From: an uncultured Streptococcus sp.
GTDB lineage: Bacteria > Bacillota > Bacilli > Lactobacillales > Streptococcaceae
Length of the DNA: 26,246 nucleotides
Direction of reading: 5' to 3'
Assembly (NCBI GenBank): GCA_902480035.1
Contig: CABSRC010000008.1
Coordinates: 1 to 26,246 of the forward strand
Part shown: positions 16,448 through 23,725 of the stretch, in pieces
Layout of the letters: each line of letters starts with the position of its first letter
How positions within the stretch are numbered: the first letter of the stretch is position 1
Made by a program: the position numbers and the translations under genes
Notes under the pieces: generated by a model
Databases searched by the model: none
Seen by the model: the letters and a program-made list of their open reading frames with translations, nothing else
What the model was told of the DNA's origin: nothing

Positions 16448-17470
16448 TTAGTTGTAGATTTTGAAGGCGTCATCGTCGTTTTGACCAACGAATGGCATTG
16501 CTTTACGCAATTCAGCACCAACTTTTTCAATTTCAAGTTCTTCAGCTTGTTTGCGGAAGGCTTTCAAACGTGGGAAACCAGCATCGTGGTCTTCAACGAA
16601 TTCACGCGCAAACTTACCTGATTGGATATCAGCAAGGGCAGCTTTCATGTTTTCTTTTACTTCTGGACCGATGACACGTGGACCAGTTACGAAATCACCA
16701 AATTCCGCAGTATTTGAACATGATTGACGCATTTTCTTGAAGCCACCTTCGTAGATCAAGTCAACGATCAATTTCATTTCGTGAAGTACTTCGAAGTAAG
16801 CCAATTCAGGTGCATAACCAGCTTCTGTCAAAACTTCAAATCCAGCTTCGATCAAGCTTGTCAAACCACCCATAAGAACAGTTTGTTCACCAAACAAATC
16901 TTCTTCTGTTTCTTCTTTGAAGGTTGTTGAAAGGAGACCAACACGTGCTGAACCAACACCTTTTGCCCAGTCCATTGCGATGTCTTTCGCGTTACCAGTA
17001 GCATCTTGGTAGACAGCGTAAAGTGCTGGTACACCAAATCCTTCAGTGTAAGTACGACGTACCAAGTGACCTGGTCCTTTTGGTGCAACCATGAAGACAT
17101 CTACGTCTTCAGGAGCTTTGATGTAACCAAAGTGGATATTGAAACCATGGGCAAAACCAAGAGCTTTACCAGCGCTCAAGTTTGGAGCGATTTCATCTTT
17201 GTAGATATCTTTTTGGATTTCGTCTGGTGCCAAGATCATGATGATATCAGCCAATTTAGTTGCTTCTGCAACTGGGTAAGCTTCAAATCCATCTTCTTTT
17301 GCTTTATCGAATGATTTACCAGGACGCACACCGATGATGACATCGTGACCTGAATCACGCAAGTTTTGTGCGTGAGCATGACCTTGTGAACCATAACCGA
17401 TTACGGCGATTTTTTTACCATCAAGTGCTGGTACTTTAACGTCTTTTTCGTATTCCATTTGAACTGCCAT
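16448..17470 (-). CDS. ilvC: IlvC, ketol-acid reductoisomerase (class I)
   Basis: An NADPH- and Mg-dependent enzyme that isomerises and reduces acetolactate or acetohydroxybutyrate to the dihydroxy acids of valine, leucine and isoleucine synthesis. The Rossmann motif is IGYGSQGHAHAQN (24-36) and the cofactor-specificity loop VRPGKS. Catalytic residues are visible: His108 in FAHGFNIHF, Lys131, Asp191 and Glu195 in EEDLFGEQ, Glu227 and Glu231 in YFEVLHEMK, and Ser in RQSCSNTAE. Length is 340 residues, standard for the short class I form. Confidence 0.97.
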   Translation of the reverse strand: MAVQMEYEKDVKVPALDGKKIAVIGYGSQGHAHAQNLRDSGHDVIIGVRPGKSFDKAKEDGFEAYPVAEATKLADIIMILAPDEIQKDIYKDEIAPNLSAGKALGFAHGFNIHFGYIKAPEDVDVFMVAPKGPGHLVRRTYTEGFGVPALYAVYQDATGNAKDIAMDWAKGVGSARVGLLSTTFKEETEEDLFGEQTVLMGGLTSLIEAGFEVLTEAGYAPELAYFEVLHEMKLIVDLIYEGGFKKMRQSCSNTAEFGDFVTGPRVIGPEVKENMKAALADIQSGKFAREFVEDHDAGFPRLKAFRKQAEELEIEKVGAELRKAMPFVGQNDDDAFKIYN

Positions 17471-17500
17471 AAGTAAAATCTCTTTTCTATTTTATTATTT

Positions 17501-17534
17501 GCCTTTTTAAGGCGGGGTTAACAATGTTAAGGCG
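17501..17534 (-). repeat. Palindromes and direct repeat in the ilvN-ilvC gap
   Basis: The 68-base gap holds three elements. A short hairpin GCCTT-AAA-AAGGC is at 17501-17513. A near-palindrome TTAACA-A-TGTTAA is at 17518-17530. TTAAGGCG is repeated directly at 17507-17514 and 17527-17534. Either GCCTT copy on the minus strand could pair with the single AAGGC, so two mutually exclusive stems are possible. There is no U-run, so this is not a simple terminator. Confidence 0.45.
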
Positions 17535-17538
17535 AGAA

Positions 17539-18015
17539 TTAATCTCGAGTAAATCCGGTTGCACCGGTGCGGGCGATGTTTTTAATCCCATAAGGTCGAA
17601 TAACACGAATGAGGGCTTCGCTCTTTTCTGCATTTCCCGTCATTTGAACGGTGATAGAGCTTGGAGCTACATCGACCACGGTCGCACGGAAAGGTTGGAT
17701 AATGGCCAATATTTCTGCCCGCTTCTCAGCTGGTGCAGAAACTTTCACCAGGATCACTTCGCGCTCCAAGTGTGGTTTATCAGTGATATCCCGGACACGG
17801 ATCACATCCACTTGGCGGTTGAGCTGTTTGATGATTTGCTCTACTTCATCATGCGAAGCAACATCAATGATAATGGTAATCCGCGATACATTAGGGTTTT
17901 CTGTTGCGCCAACAGAGATGCTTTCGATATTGACTTGACGTCTCGACAAGACTCCAGTAAAGCGGTTCAGAACACCTGAGCGGTTTTGAAGTTTGGCTGT
18001 TAACATTCTACGCAT
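17539..18015 (-). CDS. ilvN: IlvN, acetolactate synthase small (regulatory) subunit
   Basis: The regulatory partner of IlvB; it binds valine and stimulates the large subunit. The N-terminal ACT domain is clear (MRRMLTAKLQNRSGVLNRFTG, then VNIESISVG, to about residue 80), followed by the C-terminal ALS_ss_C domain (LVKVSAPAEKRAEILAIIQPFRATVVDV). The 158 residues are the usual length. The ATG overlaps the last 8 bases of ilvB, so the two subunits are probably coupled for stoichiometry; a second ATG at codon 4 is possible. Confidence 0.97.
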   Translation of the reverse strand: MRRMLTAKLQNRSGVLNRFTGVLSRRQVNIESISVGATENPNVSRITIIIDVASHDEVEQIIKQLNRQVDVIRVRDITDKPHLEREVILVKVSAPAEKRAEILAIIQPFRATVVDVAPSSITVQMTGNAEKSEALIRVIRPYGIKNIARTGATGFTRD

Positions 18016-19708
18016 TAAACTTCACCCCCAACATCTCATGATTACTCTTACCAGCTGGTACCATCGGCAAGACATGCTCTTTCCGAGAAATGTCTACTTC
18101 GATGAACATTGGTACATCTTCTGTGATGACTTCCAAATCCTTCTCCAGAGTTTCAGGATTATCAAATTTATAATTCTTGATCCCGTAAGCTTGCGCCATC
18201 AATTGGAAATCCGGAAGGCTATCAAAGACTGACTCTGACGTCCGACCATCATAGAAGGCTTCTTGCCATTGACGGACCATCCCAAGCGAGTGGTTGTTGA
18301 GCATAACGACCTTGATCGGAACCTTATAAATATTTAAGATCGCCAATTCTTGGTTGGTCATTTGGAAACCACCATCTCCGACAAAGAGAACAACTTCTTT
18401 ATCTGGATTGGCAATTTTCGCTCCGATAGCTGCAGGAACACCGAATCCCATCGTTCCTAGACCACCAGATGTTACCAATTGGCGCTCATTTTGGTAAGGA
18501 TAGTATTGAGCTGCCCACATTTGGTGTTGTCCAACGTCTGTGACGACAATAGCGTCCCCCTTGGTCAACTCTCCGATGCGTTCGATCACAGCTTGTGGTT
18601 GCACAACCCGTTCTTTCTTGTCGTATGAACGAACCCGGTTCTTATCTTGGGTCACCTTTTCAATCCATTTTTCTGTGTTGTTATGAACCGTTGGCTCTGC
18701 TAGCAACTGTTGCAAGGCTTTCTTTGCATCGCCAACAACAGGAATGTCGACAGCAATGATCTTCCCAATCTCTGCAGGATCAATGTCAATATGGGCAACC
18801 TTAGCATTTTTAGCGAAAGTCTTTGGATTCCCTGTCAAACGGTCATCAAATCGACAACCAACACTGATCATGAAATCTGTCTCTGTCATAGCGATATTGG
18901 CCGCGAAGGATCCGTGCATTCCTCCCATCCCTAGGAAAAGAGGATGACTGGTCGCAATCGTTCCTTGACCTAACAGACTGGTCACTACTGGAATCTGATA
19001 GCGCTCTGCTAGAGCAATCAACTTTTTTGCAGCTCCAGCGTAACTCACCCCACCACCAGCAAGAAGAACTGGTTTTTTAGCCTTACTCAATTGCTTCAAA
19101 ATCTTTTTGATCTGCAATTCATTGGGTTCAATGGTAGGCTGGTAGCTTGGAAGCTTCACACTTGGTTCATAGATAAAATCTGTCTCTAAAGCAGACACAT
19201 CCTTTGGAAGGTCAATTACCACCGGACCAGGGCGTCCAGTCGTCGCAATATGGACAGCTTCTGTGATAATTCGCGGAATATCTGCCGTCTCACGTACTTG
19301 ATAGTTGTACTTGGTAATGGGCATGGTAATTCCCACGATATCCGCTTCTTGAAAGGCGTCTTTCCCGATCCCAGCACGATTGACTTGACCAGTGAAGACT
19401 AATAGGGGAACGCTATCGCTCATGGCATCTGCAATCCCTGTAATGGCATTGGTAGCCCCCGGTCCACTAGTGACGACTGCGACACCCAGCTTTCCAGTTG
19501 ATTTAGCGTAGCCTTCAGCCTCATGCAAGCATCCTTGTTCATGACGACCCAAGATATGCTGGATACCCTCAAAGCTATAGATGGCATCGTATAAAGGCAA
19601 AACCGCTCCACCAGGATAACCAAAAATCGTGTCAATGCCCAAATCACGCAGGGTTTCAAGAACGAGCTCTGAACCGGTTTTTGCAGTTTCTAAGGTAATT
19701 TTCTCCAT
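18008..19708 (-). CDS. ilvB: IlvB, acetolactate synthase large (catalytic) subunit
   Basis: A thiamine-diphosphate enzyme that condenses two pyruvates, or pyruvate with 2-oxobutanoate, in the shared branched-chain pathway. I choose the ATG at 19708 (MEKITLETAKTGSELV, 566 residues), with GGAGA 4-5 bases upstream. The frame runs 10 codons further to 19738 without a ribosome site. Motifs are FGYPGGAVLPLYDA, the ThDP-activating Glu57 in GRHEQGC, GPGATNAITGIADAM, and the ThDP/Mg block GDGGFQMTNQELA followed by MLNNHSLGMVRQWQ. It is the first gene of the ilv operon. ilvD is not in the window. Confidence 0.97.
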   Translation of the reverse strand: MEKITLETAKTGSELVLETLRDLGIDTIFGYPGGAVLPLYDAIYSFEGIQHILGRHEQGCLHEAEGYAKSTGKLGVAVVTSGPGATNAITGIADAMSDSVPLLVFTGQVNRAGIGKDAFQEADIVGITMPITKYNYQVRETADIPRIITEAVHIATTGRPGPVVIDLPKDVSALETDFIYEPSVKLPSYQPTIEPNELQIKKILKQLSKAKKPVLLAGGGVSYAGAAKKLIALAERYQIPVVTSLLGQGTIATSHPLFLGMGGMHGSFAANIAMTETDFMISVGCRFDDRLTGNPKTFAKNAKVAHIDIDPAEIGKIIAVDIPVVGDAKKALQQLLAEPTVHNNTEKWIEKVTQDKNRVRSYDKKERVVQPQAVIERIGELTKGDAIVVTDVGQHQMWAAQYYPYQNERQLVTSGGLGTMGFGVPAAIGAKIANPDKEVVLFVGDGGFQMTNQELAILNIYKVPIKVVMLNNHSLGMVRQWQEAFYDGRTSESVFDSLPDFQLMAQAYGIKNYKFDNPETLEKDLEVITEDVPMFIEVDISRKEHVLPMVPAGKSNHEMLGVKFNA

Positions 19709-19752
19709 GTCTCTCCTTTCCAGTACTTTGTATATCAAATTAGCATGCTACT

Positions 19753-19780
19753 ATCATACCATTTTTAGAAAATATTTCAA
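19753..19780 (-). promoter_or_regulatory. Promoter of the ilv operon
   Basis: On the minus strand TTGAAA (19775-19780) and TATGAT (19753-19758) are 16 bases apart, and TGG directly before the -10 gives an extended -10. The leader to the ATG at 19708 is about 37 bases, too short for a T-box riboswitch. Confidence 0.75.
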
Positions 19781-19792
19781 GGAAAAATAGTA

Positions 19793-19807
19793 AATTTTCT
19801 GAATTTT
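19793..19807 (-). promoter_or_regulatory. CodY-box-like site upstream of ilvB
   Basis: AATTTTCTGAATTTT matches the CodY consensus AATTTTCWGAAAATT at 13 of 15 positions. It sits 12 bases upstream of the -35. CodY, which responds to branched-chain amino acids, is the known repressor of ilv genes in low-GC Gram-positives. The match is seen in the sequence; the binding is inferred. Confidence 0.65.
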
Positions 19808-19861
19808 CTATCCAAATCCGAATAATGAGAGTTTTTCTAAAAATGCTAGGTCTATCAGAAA

Positions 19862-19891
19862 AAAAGTCCCTAGGAACTCCTAGAAACTTTT
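19862..19891 (-). terminator. Terminator of the sensor/ABC operon
   Basis: On the minus strand AAAAGT-TT-CTAGG pairs with CCTAG-GG-ACTTTT (two U-G pairs in the middle) around an AGTT loop, followed by more Ts. It begins 5 bases after the response-regulator stop. Confidence 0.8.
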
Positions 19892-19896
19892 CTTCC

Positions 19897-20496
19897 TTAT
19901 AACCAACCCTTTTCTTGGGCAATTTTTGCTGCCTCAGTCCGGTTTTCCGCATCCAATTTGGTCAGAATGGTTGACATATAATTGCGGATGGTCCCGTTTG
20001 AGAGGAATAAGCGATCAGCAATTTCTTGGTTAGAAGCCCCTTTTGCGACTTCTTTTAAAACTGCCTTTTCTTGAGGGCTTAGAGGATTGGGATGGGTCAA
20101 AATCCCTTCCATTAATTCAGGCGAATATTCTTTTTGCCCTGCTAATACTGCATGAAGAGTCGCCATTAAATCTGTGATGCGACGTTCTTTCAAGACATAG
20201 GCATCAACTCCAGCCTTGAGGGCCCGCTCGAAATAGCCCGGCCGCTTAAAGGTGGTAACGATGACAACCTTGAGCTGGGGTTGTTGGCTTTTGGCCCATT
20301 CCAACACTTCTAGCCCTGTTTTGATGGGCATTTCGATATCTAAAATCGCAATATCGACTGGATGTGTTTCGAGTAAACGAATGGCCTCTTGTCCATCGCC
20401 AGCCTGCAAGACATCTTCCACATCCTCTTGCAGGAGCAAGAGCTGGCAGAGCGCATCGCGCAACATACTTTGGTCTTCAGCAACTAATAAGCGCAT
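19897..20496 (-). CDS. Response regulator, NarL/LuxR (DesR-like) family
   Basis: The receiver domain (1-120) has the acidic pocket Glu7/Asp8, the phosphorylation site Asp53 in ILDIEMP, Thr81 and Lys103. The LuxR-type HTH domain (about 137-199) reads LSPQEKAVLKEVAKGASNQEIADRLFLSNGTIRNYMSTILTKL. Length is 199 residues. It is the last gene of the six-gene operon, one base after the histidine kinase stop, and is certainly its partner. NarL-type dimers commonly bind inverted repeats; the perfect repeat in front of this operon is the obvious target. From memory it resembles pneumococcal RR11, which also sits by an ABC transporter, but I cannot check that. Confidence 0.95.
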   Translation of the reverse strand: MRLLVAEDQSMLRDALCQLLLLQEDVEDVLQAGDGQEAIRLLETHPVDIAILDIEMPIKTGLEVLEWAKSQQPQLKVVIVTTFKRPGYFERALKAGVDAYVLKERRITDLMATLHAVLAGQKEYSPELMEGILTHPNPLSPQEKAVLKEVAKGASNQEIADRLFLSNGTIRNYMSTILTKLDAENRTEAAKIAQEKGWL

Positions 20497-20497
20497 C

Positions 20498-21595
20498 TTA
20501 TTTCCTTTCTTGATAGGGGATCCGTATTTCTATCCGGGTCGGCTTGTGTTGATGACTGATCTCCAGCTCTCCTCCCAACAAGGCAATCCGTTCGCGAATC
20601 GAGTGCAGGTCTTTGTCAGAGACCTTGTCAAAGCCGATGCCATTATCTTCTGCGACCATTTCTACACCTGTTTCGGTGGAGCGATAAGAGAGAAGGGCCT
20701 GCGTCGCTTTAGCGTGTTTGATCATATTGGTAGCTAATTCCAGAGATACCATGGCCAGAGCAGATTCTAGAATCGGCGAGATGCTAGCAGTATCAAGCTC
20801 GTTTTGAATCTCCACTTTGATTTGAGCTACTTCCAGCATTTGCTTGACGGTTTCTAGCTCTCTTGCCAGGGTTCGCTGCTTCAGGTTCTCGACAATCTCT
20901 CGGACTTGGTGCATGGACTCTTGACTGATGGCTTGAATCTCTTGCACCTGTTCCTGGGCCTTCTCAACCTGACCCAATGCCAAGAATTGATCAGCTAGGT
21001 CCGCCTTGACACTGAGCATGGCAAAGGTGTGTCCTAGACTGTCATGCAGATCACGGCCAATCCGATGGCGCTCGTTTTCTGCCAGTAAGAGATTGATCTG
21101 GGCATTTTGCTTGGCATGGTCAGCTTTCAACTCTTCCATCATCTCCATCCGGACCATACTAAAGGTCATGATCGCGATAAACAAAGAGACGATCAGGACA
21201 AAAAGCCAATCATTTTCTCTCATCTCCCTATTAAATAACAAGGCTCCCAAAAGGATCAGTTGTGATAAAAAGGCCGTCCAAAGAAAGGGCGAGCGAAAAT
21301 TGTGGACTCTAAAACGATAAACTAAAATATTGCTTAGATAATAGTAAAACCAACAAAAGCCTGTCCCAACATATAAGGTATTTCCACCTATGTAAGCCAA
21401 TAGATAAATCCAAAAAATCCAGGTCAGTGTCCTATTTTCAACAATGAGGATTCCTAGATAGCTCATCATAAAGAAGATGGCTAAAAAGAAATGCCACCAG
21501 GGAATCTGCCCTAAGAAAATAGAAGCAAAGGGAAAGACCATAAAGATTAGGCCTACGTAAAACATATGGTGAATATGTTTGAGTTTTTCAATCAT
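20498..21595 (-). CDS. Sensor histidine kinase, DesK/NarX-type (HisKA_3)
   Basis: The N-terminal half (about 8-148) carries five or six closely packed membrane helices and no sizeable extracellular domain, the pattern of intramembrane-sensing kinases. A short coiled linker (150-175) leads to the HisKA_3 block ENERHRIGRDLHDSLGH with phospho-acceptor His184. The ATPase domain follows, with the N-box LELATNMIKHAKA (Asn290) and G1 box EDNGIGFDKVSD (Asp317). Length is 365 residues. The start overlaps the permease stop as ATGA. Kinases of this kind next to ABC exporters usually sense membrane-active agents or membrane state (for example DesK and LnrJ of B. subtilis). Confidence 0.95.
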   Translation of the reverse strand: MIEKLKHIHHMFYVGLIFMVFPFASIFLGQIPWWHFFLAIFFMMSYLGILIVENRTLTWIFWIYLLAYIGGNTLYVGTGFCWFYYYLSNILVYRFRVHNFRSPFLWTAFLSQLILLGALLFNREMRENDWLFVLIVSLFIAIMTFSMVRMEMMEELKADHAKQNAQINLLLAENERHRIGRDLHDSLGHTFAMLSVKADLADQFLALGQVEKAQEQVQEIQAISQESMHQVREIVENLKQRTLARELETVKQMLEVAQIKVEIQNELDTASISPILESALAMVSLELATNMIKHAKATQALLSYRSTETGVEMVAEDNGIGFDKVSDKDLHSIRERIALLGGELEISHQHKPTRIEIRIPYQERK

Positions 21596-22332
21596 GAACG
21601 AACCTCAGAATGACGACGATAGACGATAACAAGGGCAAACAAGACCAGGGTAAACAAAGTTAAATAGACACTCGCAAAGACATTGACCTGCCCCTTGTTT
21701 AAAAAGGTCTTAATCAGTTCCATCAATTGATAGGTTGGTAAGCATTTGCCGATAGCTTGCATCCATTCTGGAAAGAGGCTAATGGGCATCCAAAGACCAC
21801 CCATGACAGCCAGCCCCATGTAAAGGAGATTGCCCACAACAGACATCAATTGACTGGAAGGAAGCAGGGTCAAAACCAGACCGAGAGCCACAAACGCTAG
21901 ACTTCCTAGGATGAGAATAAAGGCTGCTAAGACCCAATCCTGTAGGGGCATATTCACATGCCGCACCACATGGCCCACGGTAAAGACAACTCCAATCGAT
22001 AGGAGAAAATCGACAAAGAGACCCACAACCTTTATTAGATAATATTCTACCATAGATACGGGGGTATGGCGCAAGACTTTTTGCCAATTATTGAGTCGAT
22101 CGGTTTCAAGAACGGTTGGAAAAGAAAAGATAGCCGTAGACATCATAGAAAATGCCGTCATAGAAAGGAGATAATCCCTCATAAAGTGAGCAGGTGCTCC
22201 TGGTGTTTCCTGGTACATCCCTGAAAAGAAGAGATAAAAGGCCGTGGGCATCCCAATTGATAACAAGTAATAAATAGCTTGGCGACTGGTCAAATGCCAC
22301 TCAACCACGCCGAGAGCTTTCATGCGTTTCAT
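21592..22332 (-). CDS. ABC-2 type transporter permease
   Basis: A 246-residue membrane protein with about six helices: after a short basic N-terminus, IYYLLSIGMPTAFYLFFSGM, then MTAFSMMSTAIFSFPTVLETDR, VGLFVDFLLSIGVVFTVGHV, WVLAAFILILGSLAFVALGLVLTLL, MSVVGNLLYMGLAVMGGLWMP, and a last helix before RRHSEVRS. The MGGLWMPISLFPEWMQAIGKCLPTYQLMELIK segment is typical of ABC-2 exporters of the DrrB/YadH kind. It has no binding protein, so export or membrane remodelling is more likely than import. It overlaps the ATPase gene by 32 bases and the kinase gene by 4. Confidence 0.93.
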   Translation of the reverse strand: MKRMKALGVVEWHLTSRQAIYYLLSIGMPTAFYLFFSGMYQETPGAPAHFMRDYLLSMTAFSMMSTAIFSFPTVLETDRLNNWQKVLRHTPVSMVEYYLIKVVGLFVDFLLSIGVVFTVGHVVRHVNMPLQDWVLAAFILILGSLAFVALGLVLTLLPSSQLMSVVGNLLYMGLAVMGGLWMPISLFPEWMQAIGKCLPTYQLMELIKTFLNKGQVNVFASVYLTLFTLVLFALVIVYRRHSEVRS

Positions 22333-23218
22333 CTTCTCTACCTACTTCCTTTGTATTTTCAAAAATAGAATCCAATAAACTTCGATTGGTCACTTCGATC
22401 TCTTGGATTGAACATCCTTCTTCCTGCAATCGCCTCCACAAACGATTGGCATTGCCTGTAACGACCTGAAGAGCATCGGGTTTGACCGTCACTTGACCAA
22501 TCCCTTCCATCTCGGCCACTAGAGCTTGGTAGCGTAGGGGCAGGGTAAAATGTTTTTCTACCTCTTCGCTTCTCATAGCGAGAGGTGTCGTATCCCGAAG
22601 CAAATGGCCCTGGTGCAAGACCAAAATCCGATCAGCTGTATGTTCTACTTCCTCGATGTAATGGGAAGAATAGACTATAGTCACACCTTGGTCCTTTAAA
22701 TGCCCGACGATCTCCCAAAAGCGTTGGCGAGTGGACGTATCCATGGCAGCCGTTGGCTCATCCAAAAATAGGAGACTGGGACGACCAATCAAGGTCAACA
22801 CAAAGGATAAAAGACGCTTTTGCCCACCAGACAGCTTACTGGCTAATTGCTTCTTTTGTTCTGGAGTAAAACGCAATAAATCATCGATGGCATTGACCGT
22901 TAAAGGGTTGGGATAAATGGAGCGAAAGAAACTGATCAGTTCCTGCACGGTTAGCTTTTGCACGATGGCATTCTCTTGAGGGAGATAAGAGACACTAGCC
23001 TTTAACTGAGGATGACCAGGAGCTTTTCCCTCTACTTCAACGATTCCAGAAGTCACCTTCATATCTCCCAGAAGACAGTTCATCAAGGTTGTTTTCCCAG
23101 CTCCGTTTGGCCCAATCAAGGCCAGGCAATCCCCCCGTTCAACTGTGAAAGAAAGATCTTCTAGGATCACCTTTCCTTTGATACTTTTGTTCAAGTTCTC
23201 TACTCTAATGACACTCAT
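22301..23218 (-). CDS. ABC-2 type transporter ATP-binding protein
   Basis: ATPase of the CcmA/DrrA type. Motifs are Walker A GPNGAGKTT (36-44), signature KLSGGQKRLLSFVLTL (128-143), Walker B LLFLDEPTAAMD with Glu154, and H-loop His186 in YSSHYIEEVEHTADRILVL. About 90 residues follow the nucleotide-binding domain, forming the C-terminal extension usual in drug and lantibiotic exporters. Length is 305 residues. AAAGGAG lies 6 bases before the ATG. The start overlaps the preceding small membrane-protein gene by 14 bases. Confidence 0.94.
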   Translation of the reverse strand: MSVIRVENLNKSIKGKVILEDLSFTVERGDCLALIGPNGAGKTTLMNCLLGDMKVTSGIVEVEGKAPGHPQLKASVSYLPQENAIVQKLTVQELISFFRSIYPNPLTVNAIDDLLRFTPEQKKQLASKLSGGQKRLLSFVLTLIGRPSLLFLDEPTAAMDTSTRQRFWEIVGHLKDQGVTIVYSSHYIEEVEHTADRILVLHQGHLLRDTTPLAMRSEEVEKHFTLPLRYQALVAEMEGIGQVTVKPDALQVVTGNANRLWRRLQEEGCSIQEIEVTNRSLLDSIFENTKEVGREDETHESSRRG

Positions 23219-23402
23219 GAGACTCTCCTTTCAACCAAATCTGGCCAGCTGGAATGAGGACATAGACGACCAAGGTCACTCCCCAAACCGTTTGGAAAAA
23301 CCAGCTAGGAAAATGGGCAGAAAACCAGCCCGTCATCATCTCAGTTGCCCAAAGGAGCAAACACAAAACAGCTACCAATCCAATTTCAAACTTCTTTTTC
23401 AT
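23205..23402 (-). CDS. Small two-helix membrane protein (65 aa)
   Basis: I do not recognise this family. Two membrane segments are visible: GLVAVLCLLLWATEMMTGWF (about 8-27) and TVWGVTLVVYVLIPAGQIWL (about 38-57), with a short polar loop. The tail is GESHECH, with a Cys and two His close together. It has a good ribosome site (AAGGAG, 8 bases upstream). It overlaps the upstream small gene by 4 bases (ATGA) and the ABC ATPase gene by 14, so it is clearly part of the operon. It may be a subunit, inhibitor or sensor of the transporter-kinase pair; this is inference from position. Confidence 0.85.
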   Translation of the reverse strand: MKKKFEIGLVAVLCLLLWATEMMTGWFSAHFPSWFFQTVWGVTLVVYVLIPAGQIWLKGESHECH

Positions 23403-23590
23403 TGCTCCATCTCCTTTTTAACAGCCTTGATCATTTTCAATCCTTCTTGAACCACCCAGCTCATGATGCCAATCCCAGCAAATAATTCCCAAGGAAAATG
23501 GTAATAGAGACTATCATCCTTTGAAAAGATCAAATAGACGACCATCCCCACCACTGTTAACGTAAACACTTTATAAAACCATTGTTTCAT
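23399..23590 (-). CDS. Small two-helix membrane protein (63 aa), first gene of operon
   Basis: Not recognised by name. Residues 5-22 (FYKVFTLTVVGMVVYLIF) and about 34-50 (WELFAGIGIMSWVVQEG) are membrane segments; the C-terminus is basic and amphipathic (LKMIKAVKKEMEQ). The ATG follows GTAAGGAAAA, a weaker ribosome site than in the downstream genes. The layout resembles the next gene (two helices, similar length), but I do not see clear sequence identity. Its stop is inside the next start codon. It lies directly downstream of the promoter that bears the inverted repeat. Confidence 0.85.
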   Translation of the reverse strand: MKQWFYKVFTLTVVGMVVYLIFSKDDSLYYHFPWELFAGIGIMSWVVQEGLKMIKAVKKEMEQ

Positions 23591-23618
23591 TTTTCCTTAC
23601 CTCTTACTTTCTGACTAT

Positions 23619-23647
23619 ATTATAGCGAAAGAAAATAACAGCCACTA
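23619..23647 (-). promoter_or_regulatory. Promoter of the sensor/ABC operon, good -10 and no -35
   Basis: On the minus strand TATAAT (23619-23624) lies 28 bases before the first ATG. The hexamer 17 bases upstream (23642-23647) is TAGTGG, far from TTGACA, and there is no TGn extension. The promoter should be weak without help, consistent with activator dependence. Confidence 0.65.
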
Positions 23648-23652
23648 GATAA

Positions 23653-23678
23653 TTTTGTCACTCGCTCACATGACAAAA
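23653..23678 (-). promoter_or_regulatory. Perfect inverted repeat, probable response-regulator operator
   Basis: TTTTGTCA and TGACAAAA form a perfect 8-bp inverted repeat with a 10-base spacer, so the half-site centres are 18 bases apart. Relative to the expected start site (near 23612) it covers about -41 to -66, abutting the degenerate -35. This is the classic place for a NarL/LuxR-type activator. It is separate from the terminator hairpin further upstream. Confidence 0.65.
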
Positions 23679-23686
23679 GTCACTAA

Positions 23687-23716
23687 AAAAAGCCAAGTGA
23701 CTTCACTCGACTTTTT
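23687..23716 (-). terminator. Terminator of the lipoprotein gene
   Basis: On the minus strand AAAAAG-T-CGAGTGA pairs with TCACTTG-G-CTTTTT (U-G pairs allowed) around a 2-base loop region, followed by further Ts. It lies 9 bases after the stop and directly upstream of the operator repeat. Confidence 0.82.
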
Positions 23717-23725
23717 CTATTCTTC

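Noticed and set aside
17524..17979. 151-codon plus-strand open frame opposite ilvN
   Set aside because: It is antisense to a conserved gene and rich in unlikely residues; a shadow frame.
19709..19738. Upstream ATG for ilvB at 19738
   Set aside because: There is no ribosome site. The ATG at 19708 has GGAGA and matches the usual N-terminus MEKI.
19709..19896. T-box or leader-peptide attenuator before ilvB
   Set aside because: The leader after the inferred promoter is only about 37 bases, with no specifier-loop structure or branched-chain codon run. The hairpin further upstream belongs to the response-regulator gene.
19740..19952. 70-codon minus-strand open frame over the ilv promoter region
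   Set aside because: It overlaps the end of the response regulator, the terminator, the CodY-like box and the ilv promoter, and has no ribosome site.
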